A DNA stretch of 64,000 bases from an uncultured Anaerolineaceae bacterium (GCA_938020565.1 CALIHP010000013.1:1-64000); one strand, 5' to 3'; counted from the stretch's first letter, positions 43,213 to 52,580 are shown. A program made the numbers and translations. The notes: generated by a model from the sequence alone, not told the origin.

Positions 43213-43751
43213 TCGAACACCTCCGACTCCTTAAACCTGGGCGCTTCCCGATCCTTCGGCGACAGGATCGGTTCGGAAAGTTCTCCCCAATCGACGCCGA
43301 TCTCCGGGTCGTCATAGCGAATCGTCCGTTCGAACCTCGGCGCGTAGGTATCCGTCGTCTTATAGAGAACTTCGGCGCTCTCGCTTAAAACAAGAAACCC
43401 ATGCGCAAATTTCGGCGGAATCCAGAGCGACTTCGCGTCGGCGGCGCTGAGGACGGCGCCGACCCATTTTCCGAAGAATTCGGAAGAGCGGCGGAGATCG
43501 ACCGCAACGTCCAGAATCTCCCCGGAAAGGACCCGGATCAGCTTCCCCTGCGGCTGTTGAATCTGATAATGCAGCCCGCGTAAAACGTTCCTGTCGGATT
43601 TCGACTGATTTTCCTGAACAAAATCCGCGGATATTCCAGCCTGCTGAAAAACTTCCTTCCGCCAGCTCTCAAAGAAAAAGCCGCGATCGTCCCGAAAGAC
43701 CTTCGGCTCGATCAGGATCACGTCAGGAATCGATAAAGGCGTAAATATCAT
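43209..43751 (-). CDS. rmlC: dTDP-4-dehydrorhamnose 3,5-epimerase
   Basis: Third enzyme of dTDP-rhamnose synthesis, 180 residues, a cupin fold: PKVFRDDRGFFFESW, VQENQSKSDRNVLRGLHYQ with the active-site His, and WIPPKFAHGFLVLSE. Its stop overlaps the rmlB start by four bases. It follows the GT2 gene closely. Confidence 0.94.
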   Translation of the reverse strand: MIFTPLSIPDVILIEPKVFRDDRGFFFESWRKEVFQQAGISADFVQENQSKSDRNVLRGLHYQIQQPQGKLIRVLSGEILDVAVDLRRSSEFFGKWVGAVLSAADAKSLWIPPKFAHGFLVLSESAEVLYKTTDTYAPRFERTIRYDDPEIGVDWGELSEPILSPKDREAPRFKESEVFE

Positions 43752-43764
43752 CAAAAAAAACCTG

Positions 43765-45342
43765 CTACGTTATTTTTTCAAAATACATCTGATCAAAGGT
43801 CAGCCGCGGCGAATAAAAAGGATCCGGCCTCCGATAAATTTCCGGGTACCGGCCGATCAGCCTCCGGAAATCGCGTCGGACCGTTTCCAGTTCCGCCTCG
43901 GTCAGCGTTTTCCCGCGCGACGCGGATTCATAATGAACGAGGCGTGCGAACGGGGTAAACAAGTTCGTTTTTCCGCGCGCAAACGCGGCAAAGCATATCT
44001 CGGTATCATTATACACGATCGGGAGATCAGCCGGAAATTGCCCGATTTCCTCAAACAGCGCCCGCCGCATCATCAGGCACGCGCCGGTCACGGCCAACGA
44101 AGGGGTCAGCTTGCGCGTCGCGCCGTGATACGCCGGCGCGGTCTCCGCCAGACCTTCGTACACGTGAAAAAGCCAGCGTTCCCCGAACGATCCGAAGCCG
44201 ACGCCCGCATGCTGAATTTTCCGGTCGGGAAAAAGGAGCTTCGCCCCGACCGCGCCGACGTCCTCCCGAACCGCCAGAGAGGCCATTTCCTCCAGCCAAT
44301 TCGGACTCAGCACTTCGGTATCGTTATTCAAAAACAGCAGCAGCTCCCCTTTCGACCGCCCGACGCCCCAGTTATTAATCAGCGAAAAATTAAACCGGCC
44401 GGGATAGCGGATAACTTTTCCGGGAAAACCCGGATCCGCTTCAAGCTCCCGATAATAAGCCTCGATTTCCGGCGTCACGCTGTTATTCTCGATAATCAGG
44501 ATTTCGTAGTTCGGGTACGTCGTCCGCTCCCGGATCGACGCAACGCAGCGCGCCAGCAGATCGCGCTGATCCTTGTTCGGAATCAGGATCGAAACAAGCG
44601 GAGCGGAGCGGAGCGCGTAACGGACGCGCCGGTAAGGAAGCGCGCGGAGCGGATCGACCCGCGCGTCGGTCCGCGTCCGGTCAAGATGAGCGCGGAGAGC
44701 CTCATTTTCGAGCCCGAGGACAGCGGCGCCGGCGGGGTCATACTCCGCCATCCAGTGCGTCAGGATTTCGGGACAATGATCCACGCGGGAGGCGGCTTCC
44801 ACGAGGCGGAAGGTCAGTTCGGGCCAGCTGATCGCTGCGCCCGGCGCGGCGGCGCGAAGGAGAAGCTCCCGGCGCACGACGCAGAGCGGCCGCAGCAGGT
44901 TTTCCTGACGGAAGGCGTAGATATTAAAATCCGGCTTGAACCAGGGCTCGGTCCGCCTCCCGGAAGCTGTAAGCCGGTCCGTATCGCCGTAGATCAGCTC
45001 GGCATCCGCCGAATCCAGGATCGCCCACCGGACCGCCGGGATGCCCCGATCGCTGAACACCGCGCCATCTTCGATCAGCGCAAACCAGCCCGCCTCCGGA
45101 AACGCCGCCGGGAGCGCGCCGGCTTCGACGGTTATTTCTTTTCCCCCCTGGATCAGAAAACGTCCGTCAGCCATGGCCCGAACCGGGACGACCGAAGGCG
45201 CGTCCGCCGGAAGCGGAGGGAGCGCCTTCTCGTTACGAAAAATCCAATACCGATATGAATTCAGCGCTTTCCGAACCGTCGCGTTGTAAACCGGGAGGAG
45301 GAGTGAACGGAGCGCGCGACTGCGTTTCAGCGTTTCAAACAT
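43765..45342 (-). CDS. glycosyltransferase family 2, probable rhamnosyl or O-chain transferase
   Basis: A 525-residue protein. The N-terminal ~230 residues are poorly defined. The C-terminal GT2 domain starts with PLVSILIPNKDQRDLLARCVASI, has DTEV as the metal motif in LLLFLNNDTEVLSPNW, and YNDTEICFAAF near the base. Its position between rmlC and miaA suggests use of dTDP-rhamnose. The start overlaps the miaA end by eight bases. Confidence 0.85.
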   Translation of the reverse strand: MFETLKRSRALRSLLLPVYNATVRKALNSYRYWIFRNEKALPPLPADAPSVVPVRAMADGRFLIQGGKEITVEAGALPAAFPEAGWFALIEDGAVFSDRGIPAVRWAILDSADAELIYGDTDRLTASGRRTEPWFKPDFNIYAFRQENLLRPLCVVRRELLLRAAAPGAAISWPELTFRLVEAASRVDHCPEILTHWMAEYDPAGAAVLGLENEALRAHLDRTRTDARVDPLRALPYRRVRYALRSAPLVSILIPNKDQRDLLARCVASIRERTTYPNYEILIIENNSVTPEIEAYYRELEADPGFPGKVIRYPGRFNFSLINNWGVGRSKGELLLFLNNDTEVLSPNWLEEMASLAVREDVGAVGAKLLFPDRKIQHAGVGFGSFGERWLFHVYEGLAETAPAYHGATRKLTPSLAVTGACLMMRRALFEEIGQFPADLPIVYNDTEICFAAFARGKTNLFTPFARLVHYESASRGKTLTEAELETVRRDFRRLIGRYPEIYRRPDPFYSPRLTFDQMYFEKIT

Positions 45343-46240
45343 GAGCGGCGCTATCTTCGGATAGATGGAGCCAGTGAATCGCGGGATCGGTCAGCTTGAA
45401 CCAGTTCGCCTGCCGGCGGACGTAAGTCCGCGTCGCCTTGCGGATCGCTAAAACCGCGTCTTCGAGCGTTGCCGTCCCGCCGATCACGGCGGCGAGCTGC
45501 GGATAGCCGATCGCGGAAAGCGACGGCAGCGACGGCGAATATCCCCGATCCAGAAGCGCCCTGACCTCGTCGAGAAAGCCGTCGCGGATCATCCGGTCGA
45601 TCCGCCGGTCGATCCGTGCGTAGAGCTCAGCGCGGTCGCGGATCAGGCCAAGAATTGTCGCACGATAAGGCGGCTCAACCTGACGCCGCTGGTCGGAAAA
45701 ACGGCGGCCGGTCGAAAAGACGACTTCGAGCGCGCGGATCGTCCGGCGCATGTTCTGATATTCGATTCGCGCCGCGGCGGCCGGATCCAGAATCGCCAGC
45801 TTTTCATGCAGCGGTTTCGCGCCGATTTCTTTCCCGTAGCGCTCTAAAACCGCGCGGAGCTCCTCGTTCGCGTTCAGCTCCGGCGGGACCCAGCCTTCCA
45901 ACAGCGCGCGGACATACTGACCCGTCCCGCCGACGACGATCACGTTCTTTCCCCGCCCGGCGATATCACGGATCGCGGCGCCGGCTTCGCGCTGGAACCG
46001 CGCGAGGCTCCAACGTTCGTCCGGATCAGATACGTCGATGAGATGATGCCGGACGCCGTCCATCTCGCCGAGCGTCGGTTTCGCCGTCCCGATCGTCATC
46101 CCGCGATAAAAATAACGCGAATCGGCCGACACGATTTCGGCGTTAGACGCCTTCGCCAGCGCAATCGAAAAGGCGGTCTTCCCGACCGCCGTTGGACCGA
46201 CGATCACGAGAATCGGTATCCGTTCCGTCGCGCTTATCAT
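45335..46240 (-). CDS. miaA: tRNA dimethylallyltransferase
   Basis: MiaA attaches a dimethylallyl group to A37 of tRNAs that read codons starting with U. A 301-residue protein with P-loop VGPTAVGKTAFS (near residue 14), SADSRYFYRGMTIGTAKP, VVGGTGQYVRALLEG and the C-terminal RQANWFK. Length is typical. Confidence 0.95.
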   Translation of the reverse strand: MISATERIPILVIVGPTAVGKTAFSIALAKASNAEIVSADSRYFYRGMTIGTAKPTLGEMDGVRHHLIDVSDPDERWSLARFQREAGAAIRDIAGRGKNVIVVGGTGQYVRALLEGWVPPELNANEELRAVLERYGKEIGAKPLHEKLAILDPAAAARIEYQNMRRTIRALEVVFSTGRRFSDQRRQVEPPYRATILGLIRDRAELYARIDRRIDRMIRDGFLDEVRALLDRGYSPSLPSLSAIGYPQLAAVIGGTATLEDAVLAIRKATRTYVRRQANWFKLTDPAIHWLHLSEDSAAHV

Positions 46241-46273
46241 TCTTCAACGGCTTTCGTTCCAGTCATGATCCGC

Positions 46274-47281
46274 TCAGGCCAGGCGGGCCGCGCCGATAAA
46301 GCTGTCGCGCAGGTGCGGAACGGAAAGGACGTCGTCTATATAAACGCCGTTCTTCGCCTGGGAAGAATGAATCATTTTCCAGCCGCCCAGACTCATTCCG
46401 ACATGATCGATCGAGCCTTTTTTATCGCCGAAAAACAGCGCGTCCCCGGCGACAAAAGGATGCTTGATTTCGCGCCCCTGATCGAATTGCATATGCGCAT
46501 CGCGCCGCAGCTCGATCCCGCTGCAGCGGTAAACCAGCTGGACCAGACCGGAGCAATCGATCCCGAACGCGCTCGACCCGCCCCATAAATAAGGTACGCC
46601 GATCAGCTTCCACGCGCTTTCACAGAGATCCCGGCGCAGCGCGTCGCCGGGCTTCGGGAAATCGTTGAACGCGCGAAGCGATTCCTTTTCAACCCAGCCG
46701 ATCTCCGGCGCGTAGATCAGCGCGCGGCTGCCCGACTCGTCAAGGATCGACGTATACGTCCCGGCTAAAACGCGGGTCAGGATTTCGTCCCCGCTCGAAG
46801 CCGCGTAGACGAGCGCCGAGGGCGCGCTGACGATATGCGTCGCGGGGGGGAGGGTAAACGTTTCGAGATATTTTTTATACGCGTAGCTTAAATAGCCGTC
46901 GCGGAGATTGCATCCGTAAACCCAATCGCCCTCGTCGCGGATAACGGCGACCTCGTCGCCATAGAAGAGCTGCGTCGTCATCTCGCTGAGAAATGAGACG
47001 CCGGCGTGCATCGAGGTAATATTCTTCGCGACGCGATAGATTTCCGTCTCCCCGGTCAGCAGGACCTTAACCGCGCTGGTATCGACTTCCTGAACGCCTT
47101 CCAGCTCGGCGAAAGCTTCCTTCCTGAAATCCGATAACGTCTTTTCGCGGAGGACCTCGCCGCCAAGGATCAGCTTCCCTTCCTCGAACGACAGGAGCGA
47201 AAGGGCGACGATCGCCAGATTCTTCTCAGCGCCATATTTCTGGTTAAATTTTCGGACATAAGTTTTTGCGTTTTTCTTCAT
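46274..47281 (-). CDS. cytoplasmic NlpC/P60 peptidase with SH3-like domains (YkfC-like)
   Basis: A 335-residue protein without a signal peptide. The NlpC/P60 domain is C-terminal: DCSGLVQLVYR carries the Cys, IDHVGMSLGG the His, and KMIHSS the third polar residue. Two SH3b-like segments precede it (about 80-215). Lack of export and the adjacent dipeptide epimerase match B. subtilis YkfC-YkfB, which recycle murein peptides: the peptidase releases L-Ala-D-Glu, which the epimerase converts. The start is coupled (ATGA) to the epimerase stop. Confidence 0.85.
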   Translation of the reverse strand: MKKNAKTYVRKFNQKYGAEKNLAIVALSLLSFEEGKLILGGEVLREKTLSDFRKEAFAELEGVQEVDTSAVKVLLTGETEIYRVAKNITSMHAGVSFLSEMTTQLFYGDEVAVIRDEGDWVYGCNLRDGYLSYAYKKYLETFTLPPATHIVSAPSALVYAASSGDEILTRVLAGTYTSILDESGSRALIYAPEIGWVEKESLRAFNDFPKPGDALRRDLCESAWKLIGVPYLWGGSSAFGIDCSGLVQLVYRCSGIELRRDAHMQFDQGREIKHPFVAGDALFFGDKKGSIDHVGMSLGGWKMIHSSQAKNGVYIDDVLSVPHLRDSFIGAARLA

Positions 47282-48357
47282 ATTTTCTCCTTTCGCGGAT
47301 CCGTCCCCAACGCGGACCCGCCGAACAGGCCCCGCGCTTCCTTCTTCAGCGCGACGCCCAGCCCGAACCCTGCCGTCGGAAGGAGCGAACCTTTTTCATC
47401 ATACGATAATCCCTCGAACGGGTCGTTCGCGGTTAACAGCGGCGTATCCAGGTCGATCCAATCCGCCAGGCTGACGAGCGCGGCCATCGCCGATACGCCC
47501 GCGGACGTTTCAACCATGCATCCGAGCATAACGCCCATTCCGTATTCCTTCGCGCGCCGGGCGATCGCGATCGCCGGCGCAATCCCGCCGCATTTCATCA
47601 GTTTCACGTTAACGCCGCACACCCCGGCTTCATGAAGCCGATCGATATCCCCCAGCGTCCGGACCGATTCATCGGCGACAACCGGCAGCCCGGTCGCTTT
47701 CTGAACCCGTCCCATTCCAGCGATATCGTCCGCCGCCGTCGGCTGTTCCACGAGTTCCAGATCGTATTTTTCCAGCCGCCGGATCAGCGCGATCGCCCCT
47801 TCCGCGTCCCAGGCCGCGTTCGCGTCGACACGGATCCGCGCGTCGGGACGGGCGGCGCGGATCGCTCGGATCCGCTCTTCGTCGAGCGATTCCTTTCCCG
47901 GGGTTCCGAGCTTGACCTTCAGGAACGGGAAGCTTTTCACGCGCAGCGCCGCCTCCGCCATGACTTCCGGACGATCGAGGCTGATCGTATAGGACGTTGG
48001 AACCGGGGCTGGGCGCGCCAATCCTATCAGCGCATACAGCCCGACGCCGAGCTTCCGCGCCAGACGGTCATGATAGGCGATATCGAGCGCAGCGGCGGCC
48101 GGCGCCGGAATTCCCGGCTCGATCGCCGCTGGGATCTCGTCGACCGTCTCGGGGAAGGATTTTCCAGCCGCGCGCCCCCAGGCCGCAGTCATCGCCGCGA
48201 ACGGGATCCCATAATAAAACGGGATCGTCCCCTCGCCAAATCCGCCGTCGTCCGTTCGGATCAGGAACGCGGTCCGCGTCGAAGACGAGCCGTAGGATAC
48301 GGTAAACGGCGTCTTCAAAACCAGCTCGTATTGAACCCATTCTATTTTCTTCCGCAT
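47278..48357 (-). CDS. dipeptide epimerase (L-Ala-D/L-Glu type, enolase superfamily)
   Basis: A 359-residue member of the muconate-lactonizing subgroup: catalytic lysines in FLKVKLGTPG (KxK), metal ligands in RVDANAAW, LVEQP and VADES, the second lysine in NVKLMKCGG, and the C-terminal DLDTPLL-x3-DPFEG that contacts dipeptide substrates in AEEs. It epimerises L-Ala-D-Glu to L-Ala-L-Glu in murein recycling. I chose ATG at 48357 (GGGGG upstream); 48369 is a possible start. Confidence 0.9.
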   Translation of the reverse strand: MRKKIEWVQYELVLKTPFTVSYGSSSTRTAFLIRTDDGGFGEGTIPFYYGIPFAAMTAAWGRAAGKSFPETVDEIPAAIEPGIPAPAAAALDIAYHDRLARKLGVGLYALIGLARPAPVPTSYTISLDRPEVMAEAALRVKSFPFLKVKLGTPGKESLDEERIRAIRAARPDARIRVDANAAWDAEGAIALIRRLEKYDLELVEQPTAADDIAGMGRVQKATGLPVVADESVRTLGDIDRLHEAGVCGVNVKLMKCGGIAPAIAIARRAKEYGMGVMLGCMVETSAGVSAMAALVSLADWIDLDTPLLTANDPFEGLSYDEKGSLLPTAGFGLGVALKKEARGLFGGSALGTDPRKEKI

Positions 48358-48374
48358 CTTCGCCCCCATTCCGA

Positions 48375-49286
48375 TTAAATTTCCGGATCCCCGAACCGCA
48401 TTCTTAAGTACGATTCATAGCGCCCGGAATCGATCGTCCCCGCCGCGACCGCCTCGCGGACGGCGCAATCGACCTCGCTTTCGTCATGCGTACAGTCCGA
48501 ATAAAAACAGCGCGAGACCAGCGGGCGGATCTCGGGAAAATACCCGTCGAGCTCTTCCGGCTGAATATCCCATAGGCCGAGCGTCTTGATTCCCGGGAGG
48601 TCGGCGATAAAACCGCCTTCCTTCAGCGGGAACATCTCGCGGACGACGGTCGTATGCCGCCCTTTGCGGTTGAAATCGCTGATCTCGCCGGTCTTCAGGT
48701 CGAGCGTATCGTCCACGCAGTTCAGCAGCGTACTTTTCCCCACGCCCGACGGGCCGAGCAGCCCGCTGATCTTTCCGACGACGCGTTCCCGGAGGAGCGC
48801 GCCGGTCCGCTCGTCCTTCGCCGATACGAAAACCGTTTCATAGCCCAGGCGCGCGTACGCGGCAAAGCGCGCCTTCGTTTCCGCCTCGTCGACGAGGTCC
48901 AGTTTATTAATCACGATCAGCGGATGAATCCGCTGCCGTTCGCAGATGACCAGAAAACGGTCGAGCATCCGCAGCCTCGGTTCCGGATCCGCGGCTGCGA
49001 AGACGATCAGGACCTGATCCAGATTCGCGATCAGAACCTGCCTGTACGGAACCTTCGTCCCGGTCATCATCCGAACCCATTCGGACGTCCGCGGGAGCAC
49101 GTCGGTAATCATTCCCGAGCCATCCGGAAGCGGTTCGAAGGTCACAAAATCTCCGATCGCAATGATATCGGTATGCTGCGCCCTGGATTTTATCTTCCCG
49201 CGGGCTTTACAGGTCACCAGCCGACCGTTCGCGAAAACGTAGAAAAAATCCGACGCAAAACGCAGCACGCGCCCCTGGTCCGCCAT
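48375..49286 (-). CDS. rsgA: ribosome small-subunit-dependent GTPase A
   Basis: RsgA, a circularly permuted GTPase in 30S maturation, 303 residues: OB domain first, then NKLDL (G4), LLGPSGVGKSTLLN (G1), FIADLPGIKTLGL (G3), and the C-terminal zinc site CFYSDCTHDESEVDC. All expected motifs are intact. Confidence 0.95.
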   Translation of the reverse strand: MADQGRVLRFASDFFYVFANGRLVTCKARGKIKSRAQHTDIIAIGDFVTFEPLPDGSGMITDVLPRTSEWVRMMTGTKVPYRQVLIANLDQVLIVFAAADPEPRLRMLDRFLVICERQRIHPLIVINKLDLVDEAETKARFAAYARLGYETVFVSAKDERTGALLRERVVGKISGLLGPSGVGKSTLLNCVDDTLDLKTGEISDFNRKGRHTTVVREMFPLKEGGFIADLPGIKTLGLWDIQPEELDGYFPEIRPLVSRCFYSDCTHDESEVDCAVREAVAAGTIDSGRYESYLRMRFGDPEI

Positions 49287-49329
49287 ATCAGGCCTGTTTC
49301 TTCGCGCTGAGCGAATCCATCCGGCCCCT

Positions 49330-51600
49330 TTACGGCTCGGGGGTTTCGGTCGGCGGCGTTTCCCACGGCGCGCGCGTCGGGACCGGCGTCTTCGTCGGCG
49401 TCGCCGTCGGGGTCGGCGTCTTCGTCACGTAAACCGCCGCTTCCCAGGGATACAGGAGCGTCGCCTGCCCATCGAAGTACAGCTCGATCACGCGGCGGAA
49501 AATCGGCGCGGCATAATCGGAACCATCGCCGATATTTTCGACGAGGACCGCGACCGCGATATCCGGTTTATCCGGATTATTTTCGTCGGTGAACCCGGCG
49601 AACCAGGCATGCGGCTTGACGCCCGGGCCTGTCTGAGCCGTGCCGGTTTTTCCCCAGACCGGATAACGCAGACTGCGGAAGACATGCGCGGCGGTTCCGC
49701 GCGGATTCGACGTCACCATCGACAGCGCTTCACGGATAATCTGGAGCGTCTGGGCGGAAACCGGGAGTTTCCCCTGCTCCTCGGGCTCAAACGCGTATAC
49801 AATTTCGTCATCCGGGCCGATAATCTGTTCGACGACCTGAGGACGGTAGAGCGTCCCGCCGTTCGCGATCGCGGCCATGAAGCGCGCGACCTGAAGCGGG
49901 GTCACCAGGACGGTCCACTGACCGATCCCCATCTGAACCGAGGATAATTCTTCTCGCGGCGTCTCGATTTTTCCCGGCGCTTCTTCGATTTCGCCGACTT
50001 CCGTCAGCGATCCCAGCCCGAATCCGCGCGCCATGCTCGGGAGATAATCCTGGCCCATTTTCCGATACAGCTGCAGTCCCAGTTCGTAATACCAGGGATT
50101 GCATGAGCGCATCAGCGATTCCTGCAGGTTCAGCCGTCCGGACGGCGAGATTTCATGTTCCTTCGTCCAGTCGTACAGCGTAATCCCTTCGAGCCCCGTC
50201 CATTCATACGGGCAGTCCATTTCCGATTCGACCGTATACAGGCCGGATTCCAACGCCGCCGCCATCACGATCGTCTTGAAGACCGATCCGAGCGGATATT
50301 GACCCTGGCTCGCGCGGTTATACATCGGGCGCTCCGGCCCGTACAACGCGTCCGCGGAATAAGAGGAGTTGTAATTGACGTAGTCCAGCAGGTTCGGATC
50401 GAACGTCGGCGACGAAGCCAGGCCCAGAATCCTGCCAGTGTCGACTTCCAGGACGACGATCGCGGCGTTGAACCCATGAATCGCGCGCTGCAGGTCGTAT
50501 TGAAAATCTTCGTTAAACGTCGTATAAATCGAATTCGCCTGGGTCGGTTCGATCCGCTGGAGACGGGTTATCGCGTTTCCGTCGGCGTCGGTTACGTACA
50601 TGGAAACGCCGCGCTTCCCGGTCAGCATGTCCTGACCCCATTTTTCGATCCCAAGGCGGCCGACGCGCTCGTTAATCGCGTACCCCTCGCGGCGCATCTC
50701 GTCAACCTCTTCCACGCCGATCGGCTGAACGTAGCCGACGATATGGGGCGCGGAACCGCCGAAATAATAGAAGCGCGACGCGTCGTAGCGGCTGCTGAAA
50801 AGGCCGGTATACTGCGACAGGCTGGAAATCCGGTCCTCGATATCCGCCGCCGGGACTTCGCCGACCGGAACGTAATCGTACGCGTTCGCCTCGGTCAGGA
50901 TCTGGTTGATAATCTGAGGCGTTTTCCCGGTCAGCCGGGACAGCTCGCTGACGAGCCCTTTCCAGGCCGATTCCCCAACGCTCGCGGGGACGACTCCGAG
51001 CGCGTACGCTGCGGTTTCCGCCGCCATCGGAACGCCCTCGATATCGTAAATAATCCCGCGCGACGGAACCGTCGTATCGAGCTTGATCTGGTTCCCGCCG
51101 CGAAGCTCGGGCATCAGCATCCCGTCTTCCCATTGGATCTTCCAGGCGCCGCCTTCGTAGACCATGTTCATTTCCATATCCCGCTCGAACGATCCGGCGA
51201 CCTTCGTATCGTAGACGGTATGGTAACCGACCTGTGCGCTCGTCGGGTTCGTCAGCAGCGCGGTAATCGACGTCGTCAGCTTGTCCAGCGTCAGATTGAT
51301 CGACGTCGACGTATAACGTTCAGTAAAAGCGTCATATGAAATCGCGTCCCGGGAAACCTGCGAAAGCAGGTTATACATCCCAATATAGTCCTCGTTTTCC
51401 CAGGCCTTCAGGAACGCTTCGGCCGCCTCGCGCGAACTCGGGACGGACGTCACGTGGATCACGGGGTCGGGCAGCGGGGTCGGCGTTTCCGTGTCAACCG
51501 CGACCGTCGGCGACGCCGTCGGCTCCGACGTGGGAATCAGGCCGCATCCGGAAGAAGCAGCCATGGAAATCAGCAGGACCAGCATCAACGCTTTCTTCAT
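49330..51600 (-). CDS. MecA/PBP2a-like class B penicillin-binding lipoprotein
   Basis: A 756-residue transpeptidase. It begins with a lipoprotein signal (hydrophobic core then ASSGC, Cys19) and a Pro/Thr-rich linker. An NTF2-like MecA_N domain follows (about 54-165), then the PBP dimerisation domain (about 175-340) and the transpeptidase domain, with Ser439-x2-Lys442 in GSVFK, Ser499-Cys-Asn501 and Lys651-Thr-Gly653. A Pro/Thr-rich tail of ~30 residues ends it. The domain order is that of subclass B1 PBPs (MecA, PBP5fm), which tend to bind beta-lactams poorly; resistance is not demonstrated here. ATG at 51600 has AGAGGT upstream, four bases after maf. Confidence 0.92.
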   Translation of the reverse strand: MKKALMLVLLISMAASSGCGLIPTSEPTASPTVAVDTETPTPLPDPVIHVTSVPSSREAAEAFLKAWENEDYIGMYNLLSQVSRDAISYDAFTERYTSTSINLTLDKLTTSITALLTNPTSAQVGYHTVYDTKVAGSFERDMEMNMVYEGGAWKIQWEDGMLMPELRGGNQIKLDTTVPSRGIIYDIEGVPMAAETAAYALGVVPASVGESAWKGLVSELSRLTGKTPQIINQILTEANAYDYVPVGEVPAADIEDRISSLSQYTGLFSSRYDASRFYYFGGSAPHIVGYVQPIGVEEVDEMRREGYAINERVGRLGIEKWGQDMLTGKRGVSMYVTDADGNAITRLQRIEPTQANSIYTTFNEDFQYDLQRAIHGFNAAIVVLEVDTGRILGLASSPTFDPNLLDYVNYNSSYSADALYGPERPMYNRASQGQYPLGSVFKTIVMAAALESGLYTVESEMDCPYEWTGLEGITLYDWTKEHEISPSGRLNLQESLMRSCNPWYYELGLQLYRKMGQDYLPSMARGFGLGSLTEVGEIEEAPGKIETPREELSSVQMGIGQWTVLVTPLQVARFMAAIANGGTLYRPQVVEQIIGPDDEIVYAFEPEEQGKLPVSAQTLQIIREALSMVTSNPRGTAAHVFRSLRYPVWGKTGTAQTGPGVKPHAWFAGFTDENNPDKPDIAVAVLVENIGDGSDYAAPIFRRVIELYFDGQATLLYPWEAAVYVTKTPTPTATPTKTPVPTRAPWETPPTETPEP

Positions 51601-51604
51601 CTTT

Positions 51605-52372
51605 CTACCTCTGTACTTCATTCAATACGCTTTCTTTTTTTATATTTCTTACCGGCGCGGCCGCCGATACCGTTTCACGTGAAACCGGCATGCCGCGTTT
51701 CAGCGCCACGCAGTCCAGATCGCAGTCCCCCTCCAGCCGATACCGGCAGCTCTTTTCCGCCGTTTCGGCCGGCGCGGCGTGCATTCTTCTCAGCAGCGCG
51801 TCCAGATGACAAATCGGGAGGCCGACAACCGACGCGTAGCAGCCGGCAAACGACGAAACGAGACGGAAATCCGGATTTTGAATCGCGTAGCCGCCCGCTT
51901 TTCCGAACGGATCGCCGCTTTCAACGTACGCCGAGATCAGGTCCTCCGATAACAGCGCCATGTTGACGGTCGTATCCGCCGCCGTCGCGGTCAACGAGAA
52001 TCCGCCGGACGTCTTCATCCCAACCACGAGCGCAGTATGGACCACATGGGCCCGTCCGCTTAAAGCACGGAGCATCCGGAACGCATCCTCCCGAGAAACC
52101 GGCTTTCCAAAACGGACCCGTTCCAGCGCGACAATCGTATCCGCGGCGATCAGGATTTCGCCGGGAAAGACGCTTTGCCGCGCCGCGACCGCGAGCCATT
52201 TTTCGCGCGCGACCCGGTCGCAGTAAGCGAATACGTCCTCTCCCGGAAATATCGACTCGTCAATATCCGCCGGAAGAACCCGGAATGGAAGGCCGTACCG
52301 CCGCAGGATTTCGATTCGCCGCGGCGACCCGGAAGCCAAAACCATGCCGATGTTCTCTGAACCGGTTGCCAT
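51605..52372 (-). CDS. maf: Maf family nucleoside triphosphate pyrophosphatase with C-terminal extension
   Basis: A 255-residue Maf/YhdE-type house-cleaning pyrophosphatase: LASGSPRR at the start, AADTIVAL with the catalytic Asp, KAGGYAIQ and GCYASVVGLP. The Maf fold needs about 195 residues; here some 55 extra residues follow, Cys-rich at first (CRYRLEGDCDLDCVAL) and then containing VSRETVS, whose codons form a parS core (51672-51685). It appears to be leaderless (see 52372-52387). Upstream of the PBP gene. Confidence 0.9.
   Translation of the reverse strand: MATGSENIGMVLASGSPRRIEILRRYGLPFRVLPADIDESIFPGEDVFAYCDRVAREKWLAVAARQSVFPGEILIAADTIVALERVRFGKPVSREDAFRMLRALSGRAHVVHTALVVGMKTSGGFSLTATAADTTVNMALLSEDLISAYVESGDPFGKAGGYAIQNPDFRLVSSFAGCYASVVGLPICHLDALLRRMHAAPAETAEKSCRYRLEGDCDLDCVALKRGMPVSRETVSAAAPVRNIKKESVLNEVQR
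51672..51685. other. parS core (ParB-binding site) inside maf
   Basis: GTTTCACGTGAAAC is the perfect 14-bp palindromic parS core. The outer bases (C and C) differ from the T/A of the 16-bp consensus. It lies in the C-terminal extension of maf. Confidence 0.75.
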
Positions 52373-52387
52373 AGGATAATTCTATCA
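52372..52387 (-). promoter_or_regulatory. extended -10 promoter giving a leaderless maf mRNA
   Basis: Reading leftwards, TGATAGAAT (52379-52387) is an extended -10. Only six bases separate it from the maf ATG, so transcription would begin at or beside the start codon. No ribosome site is present, in agreement. Confidence 0.45.
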
Positions 52388-52551
52388 GATTCTCCTGACC
52401 GACCGCTTTTCCCGCCCGACCGATCATCGCGCGATTCCCCGACCCGGCAAAGAGGGGCGGGCCGATCGCCCCATCGGAAAGCGAAATCGACCGCTTACAA
52501 AATCCCATTCCGGGGTTCCTGTTTCAGAAAAAGGGAAATTTCTCCCTGAAT

Positions 52552-52580
52552 CTGAAATGCGCGTTCGATCATGGTACAAT
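52552..52580 (+). promoter_or_regulatory. promoter of the AAA ATPase gene
   Basis: CTGAAA (52552-52557), 17 bases, TACAAT (52575-52580) with an extended TG (TGGTACAAT). Confidence 0.55.

Noticed and set aside
43209..45342. Rhamnose genes as a novel pathway
   Set aside because: rmlC, B, A and D are all standard and complete.
52260..52508. An 82-codon frame upstream of maf
   Set aside because: It overlaps the maf 5' part in another frame and has no supporting features.
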